Shown one piece after another: positions 57,067 to 64,000 of a stretch of DNA of 64,000 nt (position 1 is its first letter; each line of letters begins with the position of its first letter). Below the pieces are notes generated by a model. The model worked only from the letters and a program-made list of their open reading frames with translations, searched no databases and was not told the DNA's origin. This stretch comes from Cybelea sp963824595 (GTDB lineage: Bacteria > Vulcanimicrobiota > Vulcanimicrobiia > Vulcanimicrobiales > Vulcanimicrobiaceae). Position numbers and translations under genes: made by a program. Location: assembly GCA_963824595.1 (NCBI GenBank), contig CAWGPY010000001.1, forward strand, positions 62,001-126,000, in the 5' to 3' direction.

Positions 57067-58344
57067 ATGCACGTCGAGCGCGCGTTGGGAGTTTTGGCGG
57101 GCGGCTGCGACTCACCCGTGCGCTCGGGGTGGGGCGTAGGCGCTCCGATGTTCGTCGCAGAGTCGGCGCTCGGCGCCCATGCCTACGACGGCGAGGGACG
57201 GCGCTACGTCGACTACGTCATGGCCTACGGTCCGCTGCTGTTCGGGCACACGCATCCCGCGCTGACGACGGGCCTGGACGAGCTCGCGCGCGGAGGCCAC
57301 GTCTGGGGATCGACGCACGCCGAGGAAGTGCGTCTCGCCGAGCGCGTTCGCCGGCATTTGCCCGCGATAGAGCGCCTGCGCTTCGTCACGACGGGTACGG
57401 AAGCGATGATGAGCGCGGTGCGCGTCGCCCGAGCCTTCACCGGGCGCAACGCGATCCTCAAGTTCGCCGGCTGTTACCACGGGCATTTCGACCTGGCGTT
57501 GCTCGACGCGGGCGCCTCGGCGGGCGGCCGCGGCGGAATTCCTGACGGCGTGCGCCGCGACGTCTTCGTTGCGCGATACAACGATCTTGCGTCGGTGGAC
57601 GAGGCGTCGCGCGGCCGGCGCGACGATCTCGCCGCAATCCTGGTCGAGCCGATTGCCGGCAACATGGGCTTCGTCGCGCCCGAGCCGGGGTTTCTCGAGG
57701 GCCTGCGCGAGCGCGCGAACCGGTGGGGCGCGCTGCTCGTGTTCGACGAAGTCATCACGTGGCTGCGCTTCGGATTGCCGGGTGCGCAGGGACGTACGGG
57801 CGTTTCGCCCGATCTCACCGCACTCGGTAAGATCATGGGCGGAGGCCTGCCGATCGCCGCGTTCGGCGGTCGCCGCGACGCGATGGACGTGCTCGCGCCG
57901 GCCGGCGACACGTTCACCGGCGGCACGCACGGCGGGAATCCGTTCTGCGTCGGGATGGCGCATCGCGTGCTCGACCTGCTCGAACGCCATCCCGAGTATT
58001 ACCGGCAGATGAATGCCGTGGCTCTGCGACTGGCCGATGGGTTTCGCGAAATCTTTGCGCGGCGCAACCTTCCGTATGCGGTCGTCCAGCAGGAGTCGAT
58101 CGTCGACTTCAAATTCCGCGCGGGCGCTCCGAACCGGAACTTCGACGACGCGCGCGCCGCCGACAAAGCCGCATATTCGCGCTACTACCGCGCGATGCTC
58201 GAACGCGGCGTCCTGCTGCCCCCGTCGCAGAACGAGGTCATGTTCGTCTCCGTCGCCCATACGCCCGGCGACGTTGACGCCACGCTCGCCGCAGCGGACG
58301 CGTCGCTGGACCTGCTAAGCGGCTCGGAGCCGGCGTTGGCGTAA
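57067..58344 (+). CDS. hemL: Glutamate-1-semialdehyde 2,1-aminomutase
   Basis: 425 residues, class III PLP aminotransferase fold. Makes 5-aminolevulinate, the tetrapyrrole precursor, by the C5 pathway. AGGCDSPVRSGWGVG at the start, GTEAMMSAVRVARAFTGR, YHGHFD, FDEVITWLRFG and the PLP Lys in ALGKIMGGGLPIAAFGG. Some GSA-AM-like proteins have other roles, but the N-terminal block supports HemL. Paired at distance with hemQ in this window. Last 30 bp overlap a convergent membrane gene. Confidence 0.88.
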   Translation: MHVERALGVLAGGCDSPVRSGWGVGAPMFVAESALGAHAYDGEGRRYVDYVMAYGPLLFGHTHPALTTGLDELARGGHVWGSTHAEEVRLAERVRRHLPAIERLRFVTTGTEAMMSAVRVARAFTGRNAILKFAGCYHGHFDLALLDAGASAGGRGGIPDGVRRDVFVARYNDLASVDEASRGRRDDLAAILVEPIAGNMGFVAPEPGFLEGLRERANRWGALLVFDEVITWLRFGLPGAQGRTGVSPDLTALGKIMGGGLPIAAFGGRRDAMDVLAPAGDTFTGGTHGGNPFCVGMAHRVLDLLERHPEYYRQMNAVALRLADGFREIFARRNLPYAVVQQESIVDFKFRAGAPNRNFDDARAADKAAYSRYYRAMLERGVLLPPSQNEVMFVSVAHTPGDVDATLAAADASLDLLSGSEPALA

Positions 58345-58797
58345 CAGCCGCGCCGCGACGAGCGCAACGGGGATGCCGAAGAAGACCACGTGGGCGACGA
58401 GCACGTTGCCGAAGTGAACGACGTCGCGAAACGGTGGGACGACCGCGTGCCCGAAGTGGATGACGACGCGCATCACGCTCATCGCCACGAGACCGAGCAG
58501 CGTGCCCGAGAGCAGCGGGCGCCGCACGAGCCAGTCGACGCGCGTTGCGGCCGCCACGAAGAGCGCCGCCCAGACGATGCTGACGCTGAAGTGGAGCACG
58601 GTTCCGACCGCGGCGCCGACCCAGCCTTCGCCATACGAGGCCGGCCCCAAGACGTTGGACGCGTCCCACTGCATCAAGCCGAGCGGCGACGCCTTCGGAT
58701 TGAGCAGCCGGTCGGCGACCATCAAATAGACGTCGATCAGCGCGGCGCCCGCGAGCCCCGCCAGCACGGCCGCTCGGACGGCCCGCGAGTTGCGCAC
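58315..58797 (-). CDS. Four-helix membrane protein, unknown
   Basis: 160 residues from GTG 58797, which shares one base with the thioredoxin-gene stop. Four membrane segments (first VLAGLAGAALIDVYLMVA; last VLVAHVVFFGIPVALVAA), with His residues (HFGHAVVPP, HFGNVLVAH) that might bind metal or heme. Not recognised. Likely co-transcribed with the DipZ-like thioredoxin. Confidence 0.68.
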   Translation of the reverse strand: MRNSRAVRAAVLAGLAGAALIDVYLMVADRLLNPKASPLGLMQWDASNVLGPASYGEGWVGAAVGTVLHFSVSIVWAALFVAAATRVDWLVRRPLLSGTLLGLVAMSVMRVVIHFGHAVVPPFRDVVHFGNVLVAHVVFFGIPVALVAARLLRQRRLRAA

Positions 58798-59882
58798 TAC
58801 TGCCTCGCGCCCGGGACTTCGCACGACTCGAACGCGAGGTCGTAGATTCCCAGGCCTTCGCCCGCGGGGGCCAAGCGCAGCTCGTGCTGCCCGAACTGCG
58901 CGTTCACGATCACGTCGTACGAGCGCGGCGCGTCGACGGTGACGTACGACTCGCCGTTGCGATCGTAGCGAATGTCTTTGCCCGCATCGGTCGCCGCGAC
59001 GGGCTTTCCGTCCTGCGTGACGACCACGCGAACGGAGCCGCCGTTTTCCGGCTTCATCACCGCCATCAGCTCGATCGCGTGGTAGCGCATGGCGAAGTAG
59101 CCGCCGCTCTCTCCCGAAACGGCCGCCTCGCGCGAGAGCCGCCAGTAGCCCTGGAGGTAGATCGCGCCGTCCTTCGAGCTCGATCCGTCGTCGTTGTAGT
59201 TCGTCGTCTGCGACGGGTCGTTGCGCGGGCCGGCGTTGGCGATATCGGTCCGCCCCACCAGCAGTTCGGGCGTATGCGGATAGCAGACGGCTCCCGGTTT
59301 GTCGTAGCTGTCCTGCGGCAGCAGCGCCATCACGGGCGGGAACGTCTCGTGCGGATTGGCCGCCTTGAGCAGCGCCTGGATCCGCGCCTCGGTCTGCGGG
59401 TAGCCGCCCTCGCCCGCGAAGCTCTCGACGAGGCGCCCACTCCGATCGAAGAGATACTCGTGCGGCCACAGGTTGTTGCCGTACCGCTTCCAGATGACGA
59501 ACCGATCGTCGAGCACCACCGGCCACGTCACGTCGAGACGCTTCGTCGCCGCCTCGACGTTCTCGCGCCGGCCCGAGAAATCGAACTCCGGCGAATGCAC
59601 GCCCACGATGACGAAGCCCTTGTCGCCGTACCGCTTGTACCACTCGCGCAGATAAGGCAGCGTGCGCAGACAGTTGATGCACGTGTACTCCCAAAAGTCT
59701 ACGAGCACGACCTTGCCCGCGAGCTGCGCGGGATCCAGCGGCGGGCCGTTGAGCCAACCGGCGCCGCCGTCAAAGCTCGCGATCTGCCCCGGCTCGCCCG
59801 TCGCTGCCCCGGCGGCGAGCGCCGCCAGAATTGCGATCGCGGGCGCAACGGCGCCCGCAAGGCGGCGTGCCCGGCCGGTCAT
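58797..59882 (-). CDS. Exported DipZ-like thioredoxin-fold protein
   Basis: 361 residues. Signal segment (APAIAILAALAAGAATG), then a thioredoxin domain whose active site is FWEYTCINCLRTLPYL (C-x-x-C as CINC), typical of DipZ/TlpA-type proteins. After residue 170 comes a beta-rich domain (YFAMRYHAIELMAVM, ending YDLAFESCEVPG) like the DipZ C-terminal domain. Probably a periplasmic reductant or chaperone for Cys pairs. The CcdA-like membrane donor is not adjacent; the four-helix protein next to it is a candidate partner only by position. Confidence 0.85.
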   Translation of the reverse strand: MTGRARRLAGAVAPAIAILAALAAGAATGEPGQIASFDGGAGWLNGPPLDPAQLAGKVVLVDFWEYTCINCLRTLPYLREWYKRYGDKGFVIVGVHSPEFDFSGRRENVEAATKRLDVTWPVVLDDRFVIWKRYGNNLWPHEYLFDRSGRLVESFAGEGGYPQTEARIQALLKAANPHETFPPVMALLPQDSYDKPGAVCYPHTPELLVGRTDIANAGPRNDPSQTTNYNDDGSSSKDGAIYLQGYWRLSREAAVSGESGGYFAMRYHAIELMAVMKPENGGSVRVVVTQDGKPVAATDAGKDIRYDRNGESYVTVDAPRSYDVIVNAQFGQHELRLAPAGEGLGIYDLAFESCEVPGARQ

Positions 59883-59919
59883 GCGGAGATAACGCTTTCT
59901 TGCGCGGCGGTGTGACGGA

Positions 59920-59950
59920 GGGGGACCCCCGCTTTCCTCGGAGGTCCCCC
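59920..59950 (-). terminator. Hairpin downstream of the TonB-dependent receptor
   Basis: Inverted repeat GGGGGACC / GGTCCCCC with a 15-nt loop, just after the receptor stop on the minus strand. No T-tract follows, so this is a possible terminator or mRNA-stabilising stem only. Confidence 0.45.
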
Positions 59951-59960
59951 GTGAAACGCG

Positions 59961-62900
59961 CTACATCTTGATCTGCGCGTTGAGGTAGACGTTAAACGGC
60001 TGGAGCACGCTGCCGATCGCGCCGTTGTTGCCAAGCGTCGGCAGATAGCTCTGTTGGAATGCCGCCGGCGTGCGTGCCTTGTTGGCGGCGACGTCGTTGA
60101 TGCTGGTCCCGTTGTAGAAGTTGCTCGGGTAGAGCGTGCTGTTGAGCGAGCCTCCGGCGGGTGCGTACCCGCACGTGCTTCCGCCCGGCGCGAAGTACGT
60201 GGTCCACGGCTCGGACGAGCCGCCGAAACATGCGTGGAAGATGTTCGTCCCCAGCAGCGTCACCCGCAGTTTGGGAGTGACGTCGTAGGAGAACTGAAGG
60301 TTTCCCACCATGAAGTTCGGATTTTGATACGAGCCGAACGCGAAGCTGCCGGTCTGAGGGTTGGGGATGTAGAGGAAGCCGAACGCGCCGCTCCCCGCCG
60401 ACGTGGTCGTGAGGTAGTTGCACTTAAGCGGATTGGTCTTGGGCGATACCTTCGTGATGCCCGTCGACAACGAGTTCGAGACGCAGGTGCGCGGATCGAG
60501 GCCTTCGATGTCGAGCGGGCTGCCGTAGTACCCGCCGGCTTGGAACGCGAGGCTCGGCGTGACCGAGAACCGGTTCTTGCGGTAGCTCAAGATCAGTGAG
60601 GCCACCTCGGGCGAGATGTAGCTGATGATGCTCCCGTTCAAATTCGGTGCGATTGCGGTCGAGTAGGGACGGTACCAGCCGCCCGGATCGAGGAGCGACT
60701 GCGACGGCGAGTTGTAGTAGGGGTTGAGGATCACGTCGTAGGTCGTGCTTCCGATCGTGACGGGCTTGGCGTTGCACGCGACCGGCAGTCCGCTGCGATA
60801 GCACGGGCTCCCGCCGCCGGCCTTCGTCAGCGCGTTGTACTGGCCGATCGCCTGATTGATGGTGGTCATCGTGTTGGGGATCACGCCGCCGGTGCTCAGC
60901 GGAATGTTCTGGAACTGAATCTTCGAGTCGGTGTACGTGAAGGCCAGCTGTCCGGAGAAGCCGTTCCGGCTGAAGTCCCCCTTGCTGAGCAGGAACTCGG
61001 CGCCGTAGGCGCGATTGACGCCGACCGGCACCTGCGTCACGAAGCCGGCGCCGATGAACGTCTGCTGCTGCCAGTTCGAGACCCAGGTATAGAACGGCGT
61101 CACCTTGACGCTCACGTCGGTGCCGCGGAAGTGATGCTCGAGCGACGCGTCATACTGCGCCGACGAGATGCCGGGAATCGGATGGAACGGCGAGTAGAAC
61201 CCGAGGTTCATCGTGTTGTTCCAGACCGAACGATCGTCGCCCGACGCGCTGAGGTATTGGACCGATGCGGAGATCGGCGGCTGCGTGAAGCGGCCCGCCG
61301 AGAAACGCCACACCGTATCGGGAGACTGCGTGTACGTCGCGGAGATCCGCGGCTCCCAGTAGTTGAGCGCGTACGACCCTGGCGATGCGGCGGTGAAGTT
61401 CGGCGACGCGACGCCGTGCTGCACGGTGCCGTTGGGGTGCACCCAGCCGGCGTGCGGTCCCGAGGGATGGAGCGCCGCCGCCGCGGCGTCGCAGTCGCCG
61501 TTGACGTACTGCGCCGACGCCGGCGGGAACTGGCCCGGCGCCAGCGGCACGGTCAGCACCTGATTCGTCGACGGAAGTACGCACGTGTAGTTCGCGGTCA
61601 TGTTGGCGTAGAACGCGCCGGCGCCGCTTCCCGAATCGGGCAGGACGTAGGTGAAGTTGTCGTAGCGCAGCGACGCGTCGATCATGAACTTGTCGCTGGG
61701 CCGGAACTGGTCGCTGAGCGCTGCGTTGGTGAATCGAGGCCGCACGCTGTTGTACGAACCGGTGACGTTGCCGCTCCACAGCGTGTCCCAGGTCGCCCGG
61801 GCCTTCGCCGCGGGCGTGCCCGCGGGCGCGAAGCCGGACGGTCCGCCGATGGCGTCGCTGGTCCAGGTCGGCGAGAGGACGCACGACGGATCGTACTTCT
61901 TCGCGCAGTTGACGCCCGACGGCGTCGTGAGAGTCGTGTCGTAGTAGCTGCTGTTGAGACAGGGGACGGCGTAGCCGAACTGTGCCGATGGGTTGTTGCC
62001 GCGATTGCCGTAGCACACGTATCCGCCCGCCCCGCCCGACATGTAACCGATCGGGGAGTCCTCCAGGCCGGCCAGCGCCGAGTTGTTGTTGAGCCGGACC
62101 ACGGCGGCGGTCGAATAGTTCCCGTTGAGCGTGATGAGGTGCTGGCTATTGAGCTGATCTTGGAAGTCGAGCGCGCCGCCGGCGGTGTGCGTGATGAGCT
62201 GATACTGCGCCGCGCCGTTGAAGCCGGCCAGCAGCTGATCCGTCGCGCCGTTGAACGGCGCGTTTTCGAGCCAATCGGAGTAGAATGTATAGCCGTAGAG
62301 ACGCAGGTACGCCGATTGACTGAGCGCGTGCGTGAACTGCACCTTCGTGACGCCGGTGTCGTTCTGGTTGACGTTGATACCCTGGTCGTTGAGCGGCATC
62401 GGACCGTCGAAGGCGTGAGCCGGCGTGTCCGGCGCGTAGTACGGCGACGGAGCCTTGATCGACGAGGCATTCTTAGCGATCGTCGTGCCGAATGGCAGGT
62501 TGTAGGCGACGCCGTCGGCGTAGGCGAGATACGTCGGCCCGCAGGCGAGCCCGGGGAAACTCGGCGGCGACACGCCGCACTTGAAGTACGGTGCCAGCGA
62601 GACGACTTGGCCGACGCCCGAACAGGCGTTGACGTTGAGGCCGGGTGCGATCGTCTGGGGTCCGCACGTCGGCCCGTGATACATCGTGTTGTAGAACGAG
62701 TAGATGAACTGGTTGTTGCCCGGGCCGGCGGCGTCGGGCGAGACGTACGCGTAGTTGTTGAGCGCCGAGCCGCTCCACAGCAGCTGCAGGTCGTCGCGCA
62801 GGCCGTTGGAGCGCGGGATGCCCAGGTGGAGGTTGATCACGTTCTCGCGGTCGCCGATCTGCGACGTGGCGCCGAACGTTCCGTTATAATACTGCCAGCA

Positions 62901-64000
62901 GCCCTGCGCCGGGGCCGACCACGGCTTCCCGACCAGCGGGCAGATCGGCTTGACGCCCTGGCACGTGCCCGTCAGGCACGTCGGTCCCACGGCCAGCACC
63001 TGATCGCTGCCGAATCCGTACCCGATTCCGAGCGCGATCGAGGAGTTGCCCGAGAAGTAGTTCCCCGGGATGGCTAACGCCGCGAGATTGGACGTGTCGT
63101 ACACGCGATACGCGGAGTTGTAGCCGCTGAGGCCGACGTAGTAGCTGAAGGTACGGTCCGGAGTCGAGCCGCCGAACTCGACCTGAGCTTGATGGTAGTA
63201 GGTCGGCGTCCCGATGCCGAGGTTCGCCGAGGCGAAGCCCGGGTAGGTGCCCGACTTGATCACCTGGTTGATGAAGCCCGACGTCCCCGACGTCGCGACC
63301 GATGCCGGGCCGCCGCCGGTGTAGACCTGCAGCTCTTGCATGCCGAGCGTGGACTCCGTCGAGGAGTTGTAGTTGTCGAACGCGCGGTTGACCGGGATTC
63401 CGTCGTATTCGTACCCCGTGTAGTACGCGTTCTGACCGCGGACGTACGAGGAGTTCGTCATCCAGCCCGCGCCGGTCATCGAGGTCTGGATGCCCGGCAC
63501 CGACGCCATCGCCGAGTAGGCGTTGTTGAGATTGCCGGCCCCGCCGAGCGCGGCGGCGGCAGCGGCCTGCGTTGCGTTGACGCTATAGAGGTCGCCGCCG
63601 ACGCCGGACTTGACGATCGACGACCCGGCCTGCGACGTGACGAGCGCGATCTGCTTCAGCTTCTTCGTCATCGTGAAGGCCAGCTGTTGCGTCTGATCCG
63701 CGAACACCGTGTTGCCCGCAAACGAGGCTTCCTGATAACCCGCCTTGCTGAGATCGAACGTGTAGGTGTCGGGTGCGAGCGATAAGAGGACGAAGTGGCC
63801 GGCCGCGTCGGTCGTCGCCGCTGCCGTCTGCGACGGCGAGTTGGCGCGTACGCTCACGCCGGCGAGTGGAGCTCCGGTGGCGTCGCGCACGGTGCCGTTC
63901 ACGTTTCCGGTGACTCCCGCCAGTGCCCACGTTTCCTGGAACAAGAGTGCTGCCAAAAACGCCAGTGCCGTGCTTACCGCACGAAGCGTTCGTTGCTTTT
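59961..64000 (-). CDS. TonB-dependent receptor with carboxypeptidase-regulatory domain, 5'-partial
   Basis: At least 1346 residues; the frame is open past TTG 63956 to the window edge. The extra residues (TLRAVSTALAFLAALLFQ) complete a signal peptide, so the start is just outside. After the signal: a CarboxypepD_reg-like sandwich (NGTVRDATGAPLAGVSVRA), a plug (MASVPGIQTSMTG, SSYVRGQNAYYTGYEYDG, GTSGFINQVIKSGTY), then a very large beta-barrel rich in Tyr/Asn/Ser ending INDVAANKARTP and NVYLNAQIKM. Similar to Oar-type receptors. Transports a large or scarce substrate across an outer membrane; substrate unknown. It shows the host is diderm. Confidence 0.9.
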   Translation of the reverse strand, partial: KQRTLRAVSTALAFLAALLFQETWALAGVTGNVNGTVRDATGAPLAGVSVRANSPSQTAAATTDAAGHFVLLSLAPDTYTFDLSKAGYQEASFAGNTVFADQTQQLAFTMTKKLKQIALVTSQAGSSIVKSGVGGDLYSVNATQAAAAAALGGAGNLNNAYSAMASVPGIQTSMTGAGWMTNSSYVRGQNAYYTGYEYDGIPVNRAFDNYNSSTESTLGMQELQVYTGGGPASVATSGTSGFINQVIKSGTYPGFASANLGIGTPTYYHQAQVEFGGSTPDRTFSYYVGLSGYNSAYRVYDTSNLAALAIPGNYFSGNSSIALGIGYGFGSDQVLAVGPTCLTGTCQGVKPICPLVGKPWSAPAQGCWQYYNGTFGATSQIGDRENVINLHLGIPRSNGLRDDLQLLWSGSALNNYAYVSPDAAGPGNNQFIYSFYNTMYHGPTCGPQTIAPGLNVNACSGVGQVVSLAPYFKCGVSPPSFPGLACGPTYLAYADGVAYNLPFGTTIAKNASSIKAPSPYYAPDTPAHAFDGPMPLNDQGINVNQNDTGVTKVQFTHALSQSAYLRLYGYTFYSDWLENAPFNGATDQLLAGFNGAAQYQLITHTAGGALDFQDQLNSQHLITLNGNYSTAAVVRLNNNSALAGLEDSPIGYMSGGAGGYVCYGNRGNNPSAQFGYAVPCLNSSYYDTTLTTPSGVNCAKKYDPSCVLSPTWTSDAIGGPSGFAPAGTPAAKARATWDTLWSGNVTGSYNSVRPRFTNAALSDQFRPSDKFMIDASLRYDNFTYVLPDSGSGAGAFYANMTANYTCVLPSTNQVLTVPLAPGQFPPASAQYVNGDCDAAAAALHPSGPHAGWVHPNGTVQHGVASPNFTAASPGSYALNYWEPRISATYTQSPDTVWRFSAGRFTQPPISASVQYLSASGDDRSVWNNTMNLGFYSPFHPIPGISSAQYDASLEHHFRGTDVSVKVTPFYTWVSNWQQQTFIGAGFVTQVPVGVNRAYGAEFLLSKGDFSRNGFSGQLAFTYTDSKIQFQNIPLSTGGVIPNTMTTINQAIGQYNALTKAGGGSPCYRSGLPVACNAKPVTIGSTTYDVILNPYYNSPSQSLLDPGGWYRPYSTAIAPNLNGSIISYISPEVASLILSYRKNRFSVTPSLAFQAGGYYGSPLDIEGLDPRTCVSNSLSTGITKVSPKTNPLKCNYLTTTSAGSGAFGFLYIPNPQTGSFAFGSYQNPNFMVGNLQFSYDVTPKLRVTLLGTNIFHACFGGSSEPWTTYFAPGGSTCGYAPAGGSLNSTLYPSNFYNGTSINDVAANKARTPAAFQQSYLPTLGNNGAIGSVLQPFNVYLNAQIKM

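Noticed and set aside
59920..59950. Strong intrinsic terminator
   Set aside because: Stem is good, but the loop is long and there is no T-tract, so it is listed at low confidence only.
61131..63077. A 648-codon plus-strand open frame
   Set aside because: Antisense to the TonB-dependent receptor; Arg/Val-rich shadow.

Overview
The window is 64 kb of dense, high-GC (by eye roughly 65-70%) bacterial chromosome with almost no intergenic space and many 4-bp start/stop overlaps. The gene set mixes an outer-membrane lifestyle (TonB-dependent receptor with a carboxypeptidase-regulatory domain, LolA-like protein, many lipoproteins) with genes common in Terrabacteria (HemQ, Prp protease, YlqF, FabL-like SDR, DUF5679, STAND ATPases of the COG3903 type, GloVer-repeat proteins). 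This fits an uncultured diderm soil lineage such as Candidatus Eremiobacterota (WPS-2). That assignment is an inference; no rRNA is present to confirm it.

Layout. 1-2.7 kb: pyrF (cut by the left edge), pyrE, a GNAT and an AI-2E-type permease. 2.7-7 kb, minus strand: a GT39-like membrane protein, argS and dprA. 7-10.1 kb: DUF5679 zinc ribbon, terminator, then nrdR, dut, a panE-like reductase and hemQ. 10.1-15.2 kb, minus: a GH92 mannosidase fused to a YVTN propeller, then comM. 15.2-16.7 kb: a DUF4760-like protein and two small lower-GC genes sharing a repeated YSPIGL peptide. 16.7-29.4 kb: a cyclase-STAND-TPR regulator, a three-gene sugar ABC importer, a GloVer protein, a large lipoprotein and a TIR-STAND-TPR protein. 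29.4-32.5 kb: LolA-like protein, universal stress protein, small membrane protein, APC permease. 32.5-37.6 kb: the classic yraN-rnhB-ylqF-lepB-rplS-trmD block, with lepB present three times in tandem. 37.6-41 kb: TPR protein, TatA-like, prp, rplU and a small membrane/regulator operon with a very clear promoter.

40.9-50.2 kb is the most striking region. One minus-strand operon encodes a beta-ketoacyl synthase, an EPSP-synthase homologue fused to an acyl-CoA ligase, an acyl-CoA dehydrogenase, a FabL/ChcA-like SDR and a 2,4-dienoyl-CoA-reductase-like enzyme; a DAHP synthase diverges from it. This is the enzyme set known in Streptomyces for turning shikimate into cyclohexanecarboxyl-CoA, the starter of omega-cyclohexyl fatty acids and some polyketides. 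The EPSP-synthase half has lost several canonical active-site residues, which argues against an ordinary aroA.

50.1-64 kb: surE, msrA-msrB, manA, a FolK-FolE2 fusion, an M48 peptidase, DUF3175, a DUF1858-Mrp fusion, hemL, a small membrane protein, a DipZ-like thioredoxin and a TonB-dependent receptor running off the right edge. Recurrent themes are gene fusions (AroA-like/CoA ligase, FolK/FolE2, GH92/propeller, DUF1858/Mrp) and several genes whose only sensible start codon is CTG. No tRNA, rRNA, insertion sequence, prophage or CRISPR array was seen.
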